Origin: Anniella stebbinsi
Taxonomy: Eukaryota; Chordata; Lepidosauria; Squamata; Anniellidae
NCBI GenBank assembly: GCA_029215795.1
Contig: JARDYH010000003.1
Span: 97,062,609-97,126,608, forward strand
Reading direction: 5' to 3'
Length of the DNA stretch: 64,000 nt
A program made the translations under genes and the position numbers. This document shows positions 45,886 to 59,232 of the stretch, piece after piece (positions within the stretch are counted from its first letter, which is position 1; every line of letters starts with the position of its first letter). The notes beneath the pieces were generated by a model that saw only the letters and a program-made list of their open reading frames with translations, was not told the DNA's origin and ran no database searches.

Positions 45886-48670
45886 ATGCAAATGTATGTA
45901 TACTTAAATGGATCAATTAACTTATACTCATACAAGAAAACGACAAAGATTTCTTTGATTGGGTTATGGCTCTATGCGGGTTATATCCTTAAAAGGCAAG
46001 CAGCCTCCCTTATTGGGCGTACTGGAGCTTCCTTCCATTCCATTCTGACATCATTCAGCCCAGAGGATACCAAAACTTGGCAATGTGCCCTGGAGGTAAA
46101 TTGCAGAGGGCTGGTCTTATTCCTATTTCCTGAATTACACCTGCATTACACCTGCATTTGCTGGACAAAAACAAAACCCCGGAAGAAAAATACTTGCTGC
46201 CATGTGAGAACTACATATATTTACTCCTCTAACACTGAACATTCCAATTTCATTTCTCTGCACAATCTACTTACCAAACTGTCTTGGTTGCACCATCTCC
46301 TCTCTTTTATTATTGTAGTTGCGGGTGGTGGGGTGTGGGGTGGGGGTTGCCTGAAGGCCTGAGAACATCCACTTTTCAATATTTCAGCTAGTAAGATATG
46401 TGTTTTGGTTCTGTGAAAAGAAAGGAAGGGATGAGTAGATCCTTTCCTTTTATTCTAAAGATTTGGGACTTGCACATCAACACAATCATATGGATATTTG
46501 ATTCACAGCCTCTCAACATTTTGGAAGAGGGAAGTTTCACAAAAGAAAGGAAGCTCAAAGTACAGTAAAACTATTTCAAAGTGAGGGAAGCTCTATCATT
46601 AGGCAGGGTTAGGTAGCCAGCCTCATACAGCATATTGTGGTGCCAATTATTGGGAATTATTTAGCTTCTTATTATTTTTACCATCATTAGGTCATCACTT
46701 GGGTTTCCTTCCTCAGGCACCAAAATGTTTGGGTCATTTGTGTCCACATCTGTCTCTGAAATTCAGCTTAAATTGCTTAATCCAGAACCAACAAATAGCC
46801 CAGTCCTGCATTTGGGAGCCATGATAGATAAATGAAACCTCCATGGTCAATGGCAGCGTTTCCCTTGTCTTCATTCCCTGCTTGTAGGTTATTTCAAAGG
46901 CATCTATCTAGTCACTGTTGAAGAAACAGTGCTGGGTTAGATGAGCCCTGATACAGTGAGGGAATTCTTAGATGGGCCCTGATTCAGCGAGGGAATTCTT
47001 AGATGGGCCCTGATTCAGTGAGGGAATTCTTAGATGGGCCCTGATTCAGTGAGGGTGTGCAATGGAGGGGAGGAGGTGCACAAACAAATCCCAGACTCTC
47101 TTGACTTAAGTTGCTATTAAAGTCTGTGAGTCTACTTAAGGAGTGCTCCAAAAAACTGGAGTCCTCTCAATATCAAGACACTTCTTAAGAACACTACCTG
47201 AAGAACCACCTTAAAGATGGTTTATTTAACCATAAATATTCAGATGCAGTACACACCTCTGGATACTAGATGCTAGTCTAAGCACAAACATCACATCAGC
47301 GTTGTTGCCTTTATGCCGTGCTTGTGAGCTTCCCAGACACATCTGACTGGCCAATTTTAGAAATACTGTGTTTGAATTAGATAAGCTCATGTCAGAACAA
47401 GCAGAGGTCTTCTTTTGGTTTAATTATGGTATGAGGTTTCATAGACAACCTGTTTCATCTGATTATAAATTGGGAGTGATATATGTACATTTGGGCTGAC
47501 ACAGTGGAAGACAAACCACTTTTAACAAGTTGAATAAAGGGAATACAAAGAAGACATCCTATTCACTAGGGTATGAAACATGATTATTATTTATAATCAG
47601 TATTTGCCCAAACATCAAAGTATGAATGTTAAACAACTGCTGAAATAACAAATAGGCGTCAGACTTAAGCATTCTCCTATATGCAGTGTTTAGCTGTTAG
47701 AACCTGGTTGAAAACAGCTTTAAACAAATAATTACTTTGCAATTATCCTGTTAAGTAGTAGCTCATGCTATAATAGTAAACATCAGCCATATAGGCCTGC
47801 AATATGCAGAATCTGGAATGGGCACAAACTTTGGCTTCTTGAAAATTATTATGATTCCAGTTTTTCGAAGCAAGTTACAGCCCTCATGAGTTTGTATGTG
47901 TCCATGGGGGTGGGTTTATTCTTGAGGTTTACTTGGTAGGTGGAGGTTTTGCATTTGTATAGCACTCATCTTATCCCCATGGCTACAGCCCCCTAAGCTG
48001 TAGAACACTTGGATCATATATCTTTGAACTCTGTCACTCTAGTATGATCCAAAATAGCCTCATACCAGTGCAAAACTGAACACCTAAATACTAAACAAAT
48101 CAAGCAAAGTTTTTATGAAGTTTTGTATAGTCCTGAGAGAAACCAAGTTCTTTGGCACAGAATTTTGTTTTTTTCCCCAACACAATCCTAACCACATTAC
48201 TCAGAAGTAAATTCCATTAATTTTGATAGCTTTACTGCCAAGTAAGTATGTTATGCTTAGGATTGAAGCCCTAGAGTAAAAGCTTTGTCAAGCCAATGTA
48301 TTATGTTGATAAATAAATAAATTGCCCATTGCTCTGAACTCTATATAATGAACCCTCATCTCTGCACCACTGGGATATGTGGAATTGTGTTATATTTCAG
48401 AATAATTTTAACTGCTCTCACTCGGTTTATCAATTATTAATCAGACTGTCATTAAAATGCTATCCACAGTTTCATAAATAAGGAAAAGACATTTGTTTTC
48501 CATAGTTTTGTGTGTGAGAAAGAGACCTTCCACATTGTGATATTAGATCTCTTGAATGTCCTAGAACGTATACTCAAGAGTAGTCATTGTGGGTTCTTAT
48601 TACAAGATGGTACTGAAATTATCAGAAAATCTGTTCACTTAAAGAGTCAGATTGTGCAACAAGATACTCT
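45886..48670. other. BIK intron 1, first part
   Basis: Mostly unique AT-rich sequence. It holds a four-copy 31-bp minisatellite at 46937-47055 and a short palindromic repeat remnant at 48176-48270. A long open frame at 45886-46362 has no recognisable domain. Confidence 0.4.
46937..47055 (+). repeat. 31-bp minisatellite, four copies
   Basis: The unit TTAGATGGGCCCTGATTCAG plus TGAGGGAATTC repeats four times with only a few base changes. The first copy (ATGAGCCCTGATACAG) grades into flanking sequence. Confidence 0.85.
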
Positions 48671-48679
48671 TAGAAGATG

Positions 48680-48885
48680 ATTATAAAGAGCTGCCTTATT
48701 CTGAGTCAGGCAGTTGGCCATCTAGCCCACTACTGTCTACAAAGTGTTAGATCTCCAAGCTCTCAGGCAGGGCACTGCTTCTGCCACCTTAGATCCTACC
48801 TAGCTAGTGATGGGCGGCTGACTCTGGGACTTTCTGCAACGAAAGCATGCACTCTACCACTGAGCTGGCTTGTGGCCCCTCCTTG
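48680..48885 (-). mobile_element. tRNA-derived SINE
   Basis: In inverse orientation, the right side (CATGCACTCTACCACTGAGC) is the complement of a pol III A-box region (GCTCAGTGGTAGAGTGCATG). The left side is GAGCTGCCTTATTCTGAGTC and AGGCAGTTGGCCATCTAGCC. This arrangement is common in squamate genomes. Confidence 0.65.
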
Positions 48886-49624
48886 GAGAATAGACTGGCC
48901 GAGGAGAATGCAAAAGTTGAGTGTTCCTGATCTAGTGTAAAAATATTTGCTTGCTTCCTCGATTAGCCAACAAGGAAATAAAAATGAATATATACATGCC
49001 TGACACAAGAGTAAATAACACTTCCCCATACTCTTGCTGGAACGTCAGTAGTAAACAGATTAGGCTAGCCTTGCAAATCATAATTTAAAAGGTTGTTCCA
49101 TACTCACTTGTCTGAGTTTTTCCTCTCTTACAGCCTGGCAAGATTCCCCTTCCCATTACTACTTGTGATTATTCCATGGGAGCACCTATATCTCTGGTGA
49201 TTGTGAAGTGCAAAAAAGTATCCATGATATTCTTAAAATGCACTGCTCTTTTAAAAAAAAAATATAGTAAAGTTATCAACGATGGTTAATCTCATGGAGA
49301 ATAAGGATATTCATGGAAGATAAGGCTATCATGGCTACTAACCATAATGGCACTATATTACCTCCAGTATCACGGCAGTATGCCTCAGTATTCCAGTTGC
49401 TGGGAACACAAGCCACAGCACTCACGTCCTACTTGTGGGCTTTCTGTGCATATCTGGTTGGTACTGTGTGAACAGTATTCTGGACTAAATAGGCCTTTAG
49501 TCTGATCCAGCATGGCTCTTCTCATGTACTTAATTACTATTTCCCCCCCCCCTTTTAAGCAAAAAGGAACTGTGCATTTCAGCATACATACCTGTGAGAT
49601 AGACCAAATGAGTCTTGCCATTTC

Positions 49625-49900
49625 CATTGTGCAAGGAGCTCCACCACTTGCACAATGGGTGTTTTAGCGCTTCTGGGGCAACCTGAAATGAACGGAAACA
49701 CTAGTTTCTGGAAGGAGGCAGGTCAGTGGAGCTTGCATAAGGGAGTTCTGCTGACATACGTCCAAATAGTAGCATTTCCACTCATTTCAGGCCTTCCCCT
49801 AGGAAGTGCTAAAGACCCCTTGCATAAGCTGTGGTCCTGCTTGTGCAGCAGAATCGGTGGGATCCACCACTTGTGGAAGGGAATCAGCAGAGCATAAAGG
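49625..49900. mobile_element. family C palindromic interspersed repeat
   Basis: It has the same blocks as 19625-19940 (CACTTGCACAATGGG, GGAAACACTAGTTTCTGG, AGCATTTCCACTCATTTC) and the same overall inverted symmetry. Confidence 0.5.
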
Positions 49901-49924
49901 AATCAACAGCAGTGTGGCATGATT

Positions 49925-51000
49925 CCCCCTTGCCTTTTCTAAATGGTACCCAGAGAGAATGCTGTTTAACGTTTATATGAAACCGCTGGGAGAGATCATC
50001 CGGAGGCATGGGGCGGGGTGCTATCCGTATGCTGATGACACCCAAATATATTTCTCTATGCCTTCGATAACAGCGTCAGCTAAGGATAGTATGTCTCCTC
50101 TGAATGAAGGCTTGGAGATGGTAATGGGCTGGATGAGGAAAAACAAACTGAAGCTGAATCCAGACAAGACGGAGGTGCTTGCTGTCAAAGGCCACAACCT
50201 GGGTTTGGAGGTGTGTCCACCAGTTCTGGATGGGGTTACACCCCCCCTGAAAGAATGTGTTCACAGCTTGGGGGTGCTCCTGGATCCATCACTCCAAATG
50301 ACAGCTCAGATGGCCAGGAGTGCCTACTATCAGCTTCGGCTGATACGCCAGCTGCGCCCCTTCCTAGAGTTGGAAGACCTAAAGACGGTAGTGCACACAC
50401 TTGTAACTTCGAGGCTCGACTTCTGCAATGCTGTACATAGGGCTACCTCTGTACCTAGTCCGGAAACTTCAACTAGTTCAAAATATGGCAGCCAGGTTGG
50501 TCATCGGTACACCTAGGCTTGACCATATTGCACCAGTCTTAAAATCACTCCACTGCCTGGCAATTAGTTTCCAGGTGAAGTATAAAGTGTTGGTTATTAC
50601 CTTTAAAGCCCTACATGGTTTGGGTCCAGGTTACCTGTGGGATCGACTTCTCCCATATAATCTGCCCCGCACACTCAGGTCCTCTGGGAAGAATTTACTT
50701 CAATTAGCCAGAACTAGGCTGACTAGTGTTACCCAGAGGACCTTTTCTTCTGCCGCTCCCAGACTGTGGAGTGGCCTGCCGGGAGAGATTCAACAACTTA
50801 GCAGTCTTTTTAAATTTAAGAGAGCCGTGAAGACTGATCGCTTCCGGCAGGCTTACCTAGTTGAATTTTAAGATGTTTTTAATAATGTATTAGTTTTGTT
50901 TGTTATTAATGTTTTATCTATTTTTTGGTCTTTGTATTTATATTTTTGGCTGTTCCCCGCCACAATCCGGAGGAAGAGGCGGGTTAGAAATAATAATAAT
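49925..51000 (+). mobile_element. 5'-truncated LINE (L2/CR1-like), RT C-terminal half
   Basis: Translation gives the RT catalytic block YADDTQIYFS at about 50023, then WMRKNKLKLNPDKTEVLAVK, LGVLLDPSLQMTAQMARSAY, and after a frameshift near 50440 KLQLVQNMAARLVIGTPRLD, KALHGLGPGYLWDRL and the C-terminus. The 3' end is TTCCCCGCCACAATCCGGAG followed by an AAT array. It lies in BIK intron 1, sense to the gene, and cannot move. Confidence 0.88.
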
Positions 51001-51043
51001 AATAATAATAATAATTATTATTATTATTATTATTATTATTATT
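50989..51043. repeat. (AAT)n followed by (ATT)n
   Basis: An uninterrupted AAT array turns directly into an ATT array near 51015. The two can pair as a hairpin. The first part is the tail of the LINE at 49925-51000. Confidence 0.9.
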
Positions 51044-52603
51044 TGCAATGTCAGGAGCTACTAGATGCTAGGGAGTTACTCCAGGTCGTTGCTGTGGCAA
51101 TCATCTCCTCTGTGGAAAGCAACCTCACATGCTGGTGGCCACTAAAGCTACAATCCCATGGGAGTAAGCCTCGCTGTACAATAGGATAGGCTAAAATTGA
51201 GAGTGTGCATGAATGATAGCTTTGAAAAAAGGTGCCTTTGAGAGTAATTCAAGCTGTGTTAGGAACTGTTTTAAGCATAAACAGTGCTTCAAGGTCATTG
51301 AAGTTGAGTTGTCATAGGAAATGGCACAAGGAAGGGATGAGAAAATTACTGTTTGTGACCCTTTTAGGGCACTGGGAGTTATGCCAGGAAGGTAACTGAA
51401 AAGAAAAAAATAATCATGTAGCCATTAAGATTTTACTGTTGCACAGAAAATACCTTAAGATCAGTATTTCCTATAATTAGAATATAAAGGACCACATACT
51501 TTTATGTAATGACAGACCACCACTATGACATTCTACAATACTAGAACATTAAGGAGATGTTCTGAAATTTGTCTATCTCTTTATTCCCAAAGTCATAACA
51601 CTTGCCAGTACTTTTTTAAAAAGTGCAAAAGTAGCCATGTTGGCCCTTAGTAAAATTTGAAAATCTTGTTAGTGTAAATTCCTTTATTATGCCAGCCAAA
51701 ATATCACAAAAATGTGAAAGCTTCCGAGATCTCAGTACAGCTTGAGGATGTTGACAAGGTGCTTGGACAGATTTGTGCAACCACCTCTGTATTGGATCCT
51801 TGCCCCTCTTGGCTAATAAAAGCTAGCAGGGATGGGCCAGGGAAATGATTAATGCCTCTCTGTGAGAGGGAGTGGTCCCCAAGCCATCTGAAAGAGGTGG
51901 TAGTGAGACCACTCCTTCAATCATGCTTTTGTTTACAGAAAACTGAAGTGGCTCAACTATACAAATAGAAAAGGCTTCATGTGCAGACATTTGCCTCCAA
52001 CTCATGAAGGAGGAGGAGGAGGTGACGGGGAGCGGAGCTAGATTGGAGTAGATGATCCCCAAGGTCCCTTGTACACACCAGTAGCATGTCTGAGTTGGGC
52101 TACTGTGACTTCCTTTTTTGTATTTTGCCTGTCTTCATCCTTCACTCTATTTGACTTCAAAGTGGGGCAAACTAGGGAATGTAACTTGATCCTTGTGCTT
52201 TGTCTTAAGGCCTTTCAAAGTGATGCCATTCCTGCTAATGTCAGGGAAAAAACATTGTAATAGGAGCAGGTGGAAGAGCACTGTAGGCAGCATTGTAAAC
52301 TAATAAAAAGCCAATTTTTTTCAAGTCAGAATGATTATTAAGAAGTCATAGCCATTCGTTTCAGAACAGGCACTGTGTTGATTGTTTTAATAGCATCTAC
52401 CGAATACAAAAAGGGTCTTATCAGACAATTATCTAAAAAGTCTTCTAGACAGGTGGTATGCAATTTTGTTGGCCTGGCCGGGACTTACAACTTAAGTTGT
52501 TCTAGCTTGCTGTGTGGCTTGATTCCAGGAGAAACTATGGCTGGAGCAGAAATATGTCCCAAATTAACACCAGTTTTGTAGCTATGTTGTTGTTGTTGTC
52601 GTC

Positions 52604-52633
<30 letters not shown>
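52604..52633 (+). repeat. (AAT)n microsatellite
   Basis: A run of about ten AAT units lies immediately upstream of the MIR-like element. Confidence 0.9.
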
Positions 52634-52634
<1 letters not shown>

Positions 52635-52644
52635 TTAATAATAA

Positions 52645-52875
52645 TGATATAGCATATTTCAAGTGTTCAGAGCACTTCACATATACTATCTCAGTAGTCC
52701 TTATAACAACCCTATAATATAGGCCACTATGATTATCCCCATATTGTAAATGGAGTGGGGAAGACTAGGAGAATTGTCTAAGGCCAACTTGTGAGTTTGT
52801 GGCTTAGGTGAGACTGGAACTGGGACTTTCCTGAATCATACTCTGAGCTACCATGCTATACCACTTCTCTGTTTG
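52645..52875 (-). mobile_element. MIR-like SINE
   Basis: In inverse orientation it shows the MIR order: GAGCACTTCACATATACTAT, AACAACCCTATAATATAGG, ATTATCCCCATATTGTAAAT, GAACTGGGACTTTCCTGAAT and GCTACCATGCTATACCACTT. This is a good match to the remembered consensus, with many changes, as expected of an ancient element. Confidence 0.75.
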
Positions 52876-54701
52876 CACTCCTAAATTGTTAAATGCCCAT
52901 CATTTAGACCTGCCTTAATAAATTCATATTAAAAAAATGTTTTAACAATTTTGAAGGTAGCCAATGTATTTGTCTTTCATCTTGTCAGTATTAATTCAAA
53001 CAGGGTTTTCAGACACCATGGAATAATATTCTATGCACATCCCTTTTGTTAGGTCTTCCTTGCTTTATCATTTTAGACAAGCGGGCTGGTAAATCAGTAT
53101 GTTCAGCTGCAGCTGAATTCTGAATGACATATACTAATATCTGTATCAGTTTTATTAGCTGATGGGAGGATGGTATTACCACAACAGGTGTGAAGTGGCA
53201 TATGTTGTGCTTTGGAGTTTTGTCCTGACATTGTATGATTTGTTTACATGTCTGATTTCTGAGGCCTGTGATCTCATCCTTGGTCATTTTCAGAATACAG
53301 TTTTTGCTTTCAACAAATATAGACATTTCCACTCATTCTGTTTAAACACACACACACAACTCTGGAAATTTTGTCTGATCTTTTAATTATTTTATTCTTT
53401 TGATGCATTCTTTTAAAATAATTTTCTACCAGATTCTTCTACTTCTTCCTCCTCTCTCAGAATCATCTTACAGACAAAGTTATATTTCACATATCTATGG
53501 GGAAGTTGTGGAGCATTTCTCAATCAAGCTATCTTTATTCATTCTTTTTTGCTGTAGGCCATTATTATTATTACTTTCATTTCTATACTGCCCAATTCCC
53601 AAAACTCTCTAGGCAGTGTACAACAGTTCAACTTAATGGCCTATAGCGGAAATAAATACACTCACGCTCACAGGCTAATATGTTCAAATGCAGTCCAAAA
53701 TAACAAGGAAACAACTCCCACCAGTATCTAATATTGTACAAAACAATAGTTTATAAAATATGAATAAATAAAAATTATACAACATCTAAACACATAGGAT
53801 TCTATACAAAGTTGTAATTCCACTGGCAGAACCAGGAGGGGCAATTCCCCTTCCTCCCTCTGCACCCTTCCATACCCTCAAAATCTGCTCTGGAGGCTGG
53901 GAAACTCTCCAGAGCAAATTGAGCTGCAGTGGGGAGGAGAGAGGAAGAACATCTCATCGTATTAGCAAATTTCTGCAAGCATGATGTTTAATTTAACCCA
54001 AAATTGCATCATGCCCCAAAACAATATACTAAAGTGGCACTTTGTATTGAAGGAACAAAGTCTTAAATTAATTTATCATTAAGTTATCAGTAACGATACC
54101 ACCGCTTTATTAGTATTAAACTACAGTTGGTTTGGGCAAAATTTTGACCTGATTTTGCTACTTCCTATGACATAACTGCTTGTAGTAATTCTGTCCAGTC
54201 TACTTTTGAGCAAATATTTAACTGGGTAGCACGTTTAAAATGAAAAGAGAAATATGAATAATTGGAAAGCATGTTGATGATCTATTATTTATACCCCACT
54301 ATTCTATTTGAAATTGAAGAAGAATGTACTTGGCATGCTTGGAGTTGTGCATGTTGAGCAAAGTTCATTTGAGTAGAAGAGAACTGAGTGGGAGGTAGAA
54401 TATTTTGAGAATCATTTCATTGTTTAAAATAATTGTTCAGCAGAGGTGTGGAAGCTGGAAGTGGCAATGGAACAATGTCACAATACATATTTGTGCTAAT
54501 TTGAAGGATAATTTTTATTTTAAAAAATAATCCCCTGATGTCCAGCCCTAGGAAGATCAGGGTCCTAAGATGTCAGTTTCTTGGATGCAGAGAGCTATGG
54601 ACATCTGTCCATGTGGGCCATAATCAGGTGTGTAGCGCAAAACAGGCAGAAGTTAAGATTCAGGACAGCACATAAAGATCTGCGGGCCAGAGGTAGAAAT
54701 A

Positions 54702-54732
<31 letters not shown>
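54702..54732 (+). repeat. (GT)n/(GC)n microsatellite
   Basis: About 12 GT units run into GCGCGCG. Confidence 0.9.
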
Positions 54733-55417
54733 AGCAATCAGAAAAAGAGAGCAGAAGCTAGACTGAGTGGCTAGTTTTGATGCCAGGGCCTGGTGTGACG
54801 AGACTGGCTCCTGGAATTTTACACAAGCTGATACTGCAGTCTAGATGCATCATTGAAGCCTGGAATTCAGACTGCCAAGCCTCTACAATGCCATCTACGA
54901 CATACAAAACTTGTGTGTTTTGTTCGATGCTGGCCTATACTGAAGAGGAAACTTGCCATCAGCAGATGGCTTCAAGTTGATTCAAATATACAACTAACCT
55001 CTTGGTTTTATGAGCTGCCAATAGTACAAATGCATCTCAAATAATTCCTCATAACCTGTGATCCAACCCCAGCCATTTTGTCTACCAAGTGCATTAGTAA
55101 CTAAAAGACAAAAGTATTTGAGATGGGGGTTGAGCTTAGCCCAGGGGAAAAAAGAGGAATATGCCGAGGAAAACAGTTAAAACAAATAGTACCTTACCAG
55201 AGAAAACTCGCCCTGACAAAGCAACAAGTGAAGGACTGCTGAAAAGGTTATTAATTTTGCAAAATTGAATTATGCAGCCAAACAAACAAACAAAAATATA
55301 AACAAAGAAAATACAAAGTCTTTTTAAACATTTAAATTTCTATTACAGAGGAATAACCTTAAATAATTTGATAACCTTCATTTAATTTCTTTGTAGCATC
55401 TTCAGCAGTCAGAAACT

Positions 55418-55548
55418 ATGACTCAAACAGGACAAACCTCCAGACACTTCCTTCTTTCCAGCTTTGAGAATGTAAATGCAGCTCCAGAAGACAACATTCA
55501 CAATGTAACAATTCCAGACATTGCAGAACACATGGAGTTTAATATCAG
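55418..55548 (+). CDS. BIK: BIK coding exon 1
   Basis: The exon begins at an acceptor (TTTGTAG, ending 55396, or CAG at 55408), so translation starts in the second exon. It encodes MTQTGQTSRHFLLSSFENVN through EHMEFNI and two bases of Ser44. The donor is GTATCA. Confidence 0.85.
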
Positions 55549-58500
55549 GTATCACATGGAACTAACACTCTCTTTGGCTTTTCTTCAAACACCTGTTTTA
55601 ATGTTGTTTTTGTTTTTAAGCTTTTCTGAGGCAAATTCATTTAATACATGTTAGATGAGTTACCAGAGTGAAAACCTGATGTTATCATTTCAGATCTATA
55701 CTTCATCACAAAATATTCTGCAATAAATCAGGGCAACTTTTCAGTCTCCAGGAGGTCACAGATAATGATCATTCATGAGAAGCCCAGCTGTTGTAAAGAG
55801 CAGCTGACAAAGCTGTGTTTACAGGATTGTCTACATATCTTGTCTTTTAAAGCCACTATATAACCTTCCTCCTGATTGAATGGTCCATAAAATTATTTTT
55901 ATCTGGTTGCTTAGAATGACTAAGTAGCAAAACAATATTCTTTCAAAGATATGTGGTTTGCTTTCTACAGCTTGTTAGTGTCTGCTTGTTAATTTCCTCA
56001 CGTTGATTTGTATCACTGAGATATAGCTATATAGACATGACCTTGTGGCACCCTGAAGCAGCCTTGCAAATAGGTCCACGTTGCCCATGCATACTGGAGT
56101 CACACCAGCAACCTGAGGAGAAACTTTCACACCTCTCACCTCCTGGTAATTCTTATTCACCATAGGCAAGTGGCTATCTACAAGCCTGCCTGTGGTTATT
56201 TACAAGCTTGCTAAACTGTGATAGGCTACTGTTCCTTTTATCAGACAGATGCTGCAAGAATTACACCAAAGTGCTGCAATAAATGTTTTAGTGTTTAACT
56301 TGGGGAGAGCTGTAGCTGGTCCCAGGTTCAATTCCCAGCATTTCCAGTTAAAAGCATTAAAAGCATCTCAAATACCAATGCTGGGAAAAGCCTCTGCTTG
56401 AGAGAGTTGTTTCCAGTTAGAATAAACAATATTGAGCTAAATAGATTCATGGTCTGACACACTAGGCAAATATCATATGTTCATCTACCATAGGACATGT
56501 GTTTGCTGCAACAGACGATCACAGCCACCATTCTGGAATAAGAATACAAAAGTACTGCTGCTTTCTGTAAAGATTTTCCTTTAGTAATAATTAGGGGTGT
56601 GCACTGGATCGGCTCCGATCCACGATCCGGAGCCGATCCAGGGGAAATCGGATACAATTATCCGATTTCCGATCCCCCCTCTGGATCGTCCGACCTTTTC
56701 TGAACTGGTCCAGAAGGTCCCAATCCGGTTTGGGAAAAATTGGAGGATCGGCGGGCGCCCGCTGGCGCCCACCACCAATGGAAGCGGACAGTGGGGGGGG
56801 GGGCTTACCTGGTGGTGATATCCATATGTTGGGTTGGATTCTGCCAGTGTTTTGTGAAAGTAGGGCAAGAAGATGCTGTCAGTCAAGGTGATGGAATGGG
56901 GAGTCAAAATGTAATGATGCTTTAAGGGGTGAGACAGAGAGAAGTCCTTTTTTCTTATTTGTGTTATTATTGTATATATTTGTATTTGGTTTTTTATCTA
57001 TTTAGTAAGCACCTTGGGGACTGTGTAGCCAAAGGGTGGTTATAAATCTCAATTAAAAATGCATAAATACAAATATAAATAAATAAATAAATCCCCAGTA
57101 GTAGGCCCAGGGATTGGGAGGGAAATCACAGGAACTGAGCGGTGTAAAATATTTATTTTTGTATTTTAGAGGAGATCAAAGTCTATCTGGTCCAGCATTC
57201 TGTTTCGTAGGGTAACCCTATGAAAAGGAGTACAGGGCTCCTGTATCTTTAACAGTTGTACTGAAAAGGGAATTTCAGCAGGTGCCATTTGTGAAATTCC
57301 CTCTTCATCACAACAGTTAAAGCTGCAGGAGCCCTGCCCTCAAGACCAGATACAAAAAAAGGCAGGGCTCCTGCAGCTTTTATTGTTGTGATGAAGAGGG
57401 AATTTTACCAGGTGCTGCACGCATACAAATGACACCTGCTGAAATTCCCTTTTCTATACAATTTAAAGACACAGGAGCTCTGTCCTCCTTTCCATATGGT
57501 CACCCTAATTTCAGTGATCCAGTGCTGCCAATGGAAAATCATAGAGAGTGATTACAATGTCTGTCACCAGTTATTTAAGCCCCAGAATTGATCCTTAGAG
57601 TAAACTGCCCCAGAATGTAGAGGTTCTATTAGCTATATGTGTAACTAATAGTCATTGCCCTACCTGGCCCCCATAAATCCTTTTTAGCCATCTTAAAGCC
57701 GTCTAAGCTAGTAGCGATCACTACTTCTTCTGATAATGAATTCCATAAGTTAATTATGTGATATGTAGGAAGAAGCATTTCTTTTTGTCCTGAAAGTATT
57801 GGCAGTCAGTGAGTGATTTTTGTAGGTTCTCATATTTTCAGTGAATGAATGAGAAAAAAATATCTCCCCCACTCTTGTTCATAATACTATAAACCTTTAT
57901 TATATCATCCGCTTCCCTTAGTTGTCTCTTTTCCTAAACTAAAAAGCCAGACCACTTTTAGCCTTTCGTCATAGGGACGATGCCCCAGCCTCTTGATCAT
58001 TGTAGTTTGCAATTGTACACCCAATATGCATCCTAGGCATGCATAGGATTGCACTGTTACTCTTTCCCACATTTGTATGCTTTTTGAGACAAGGCAACCA
58101 GAACTCTATTGCTTATTATACATTATCTATGCTCAATCACTTGTCCTAACATTAAATTTTTATTGCTCATTTAAATGTGAATTTGGCATTGGGACAAATA
58201 TGTGATGAATTATCATCTTCATATGCATTCAACTCTTGCAGTGCTGTGACCCAAGTTAGCCGTCAGCTTGCAATAATTGGGGATGAGTGTAACATGACAT
58301 ACAATGGGAAACAAGAGGATTCGCTATTTCATCTTGCAAAAGGGTAAGACTTGCTAGGGGAAACGTTCAGTATTAGAATGGTTGCATGCCTAGTAATCCA
58401 CTTCAGACCATAAGTGATGCCTGCTTTTTTTTAATGCTCCCCTGTGCAAAACAAAAACTCCCTTGCTAGTAGAAAAGCAACACAGCAGGGAGCAGGTTAG

Positions 58501-59193
58501 GCTAGAACCTTTCATCCTGATGTGCTAGTTTTTACTTATGTGCTATGCACATTCAAAAAAAGTTATTCCCAGCCTGCAGCCCGATTTGTTACGGCCCTCT
58601 CTACCACCTTACTCTGCTGCTTGAGGCTACCAGACAGTGCAAAAAATTAGCCCTGAAACAGGAAGCACCTCCCTTTTCATGGTTGAACATGTTGTTTGTC
58701 GATTATCTGCATTCTGAAAATGATTGTGGCAATCGCCGCAAACCTCATGCCTAGGGTGACCATTTGAATACAGGGCTCCTGTATCTTTAACAGTCGTATA
58801 GGAAAGGGAATTTCAGCAGGGGTCATTTGTAGGCATGCAGCAGCTGGTGAAATTCCCTCTTCAACACAACAGCTAAAGCTGCAGGAGCTATACTAGAGAG
58901 ACCAGGCACAAAAGAGGGCAGGGCTCCTGCAGCTTTAACTGTCACGATTATTGGGATTGCAGAGCTAGGGAAGGGAAATTTAACTCTTTCCTCTGTTGCT
59001 CTCCTGAGGTGCTATTTACACTTGGAGGAAATCCCCCATTGGTACCTTCAAAGGAGGGATTTCCCTCAGAGGAAAGGGTTAAATTTCCTCTCCAAGCCTG
59101 CGCAGAATCTGACAGCCCTTCCAGCTGATGCACTTTGCACTTTTAAAAAACAACTGCATTTTAAATGCAAAAAAAAATATTCTTATTCTTTAT

Positions 59194-59232
<39 letters not shown>

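Noticed and set aside
45886..46362. 158-codon frame in BIK intron 1
   Set aside because: No domain, mixed composition, no splice or promoter signals; consistent with chance.
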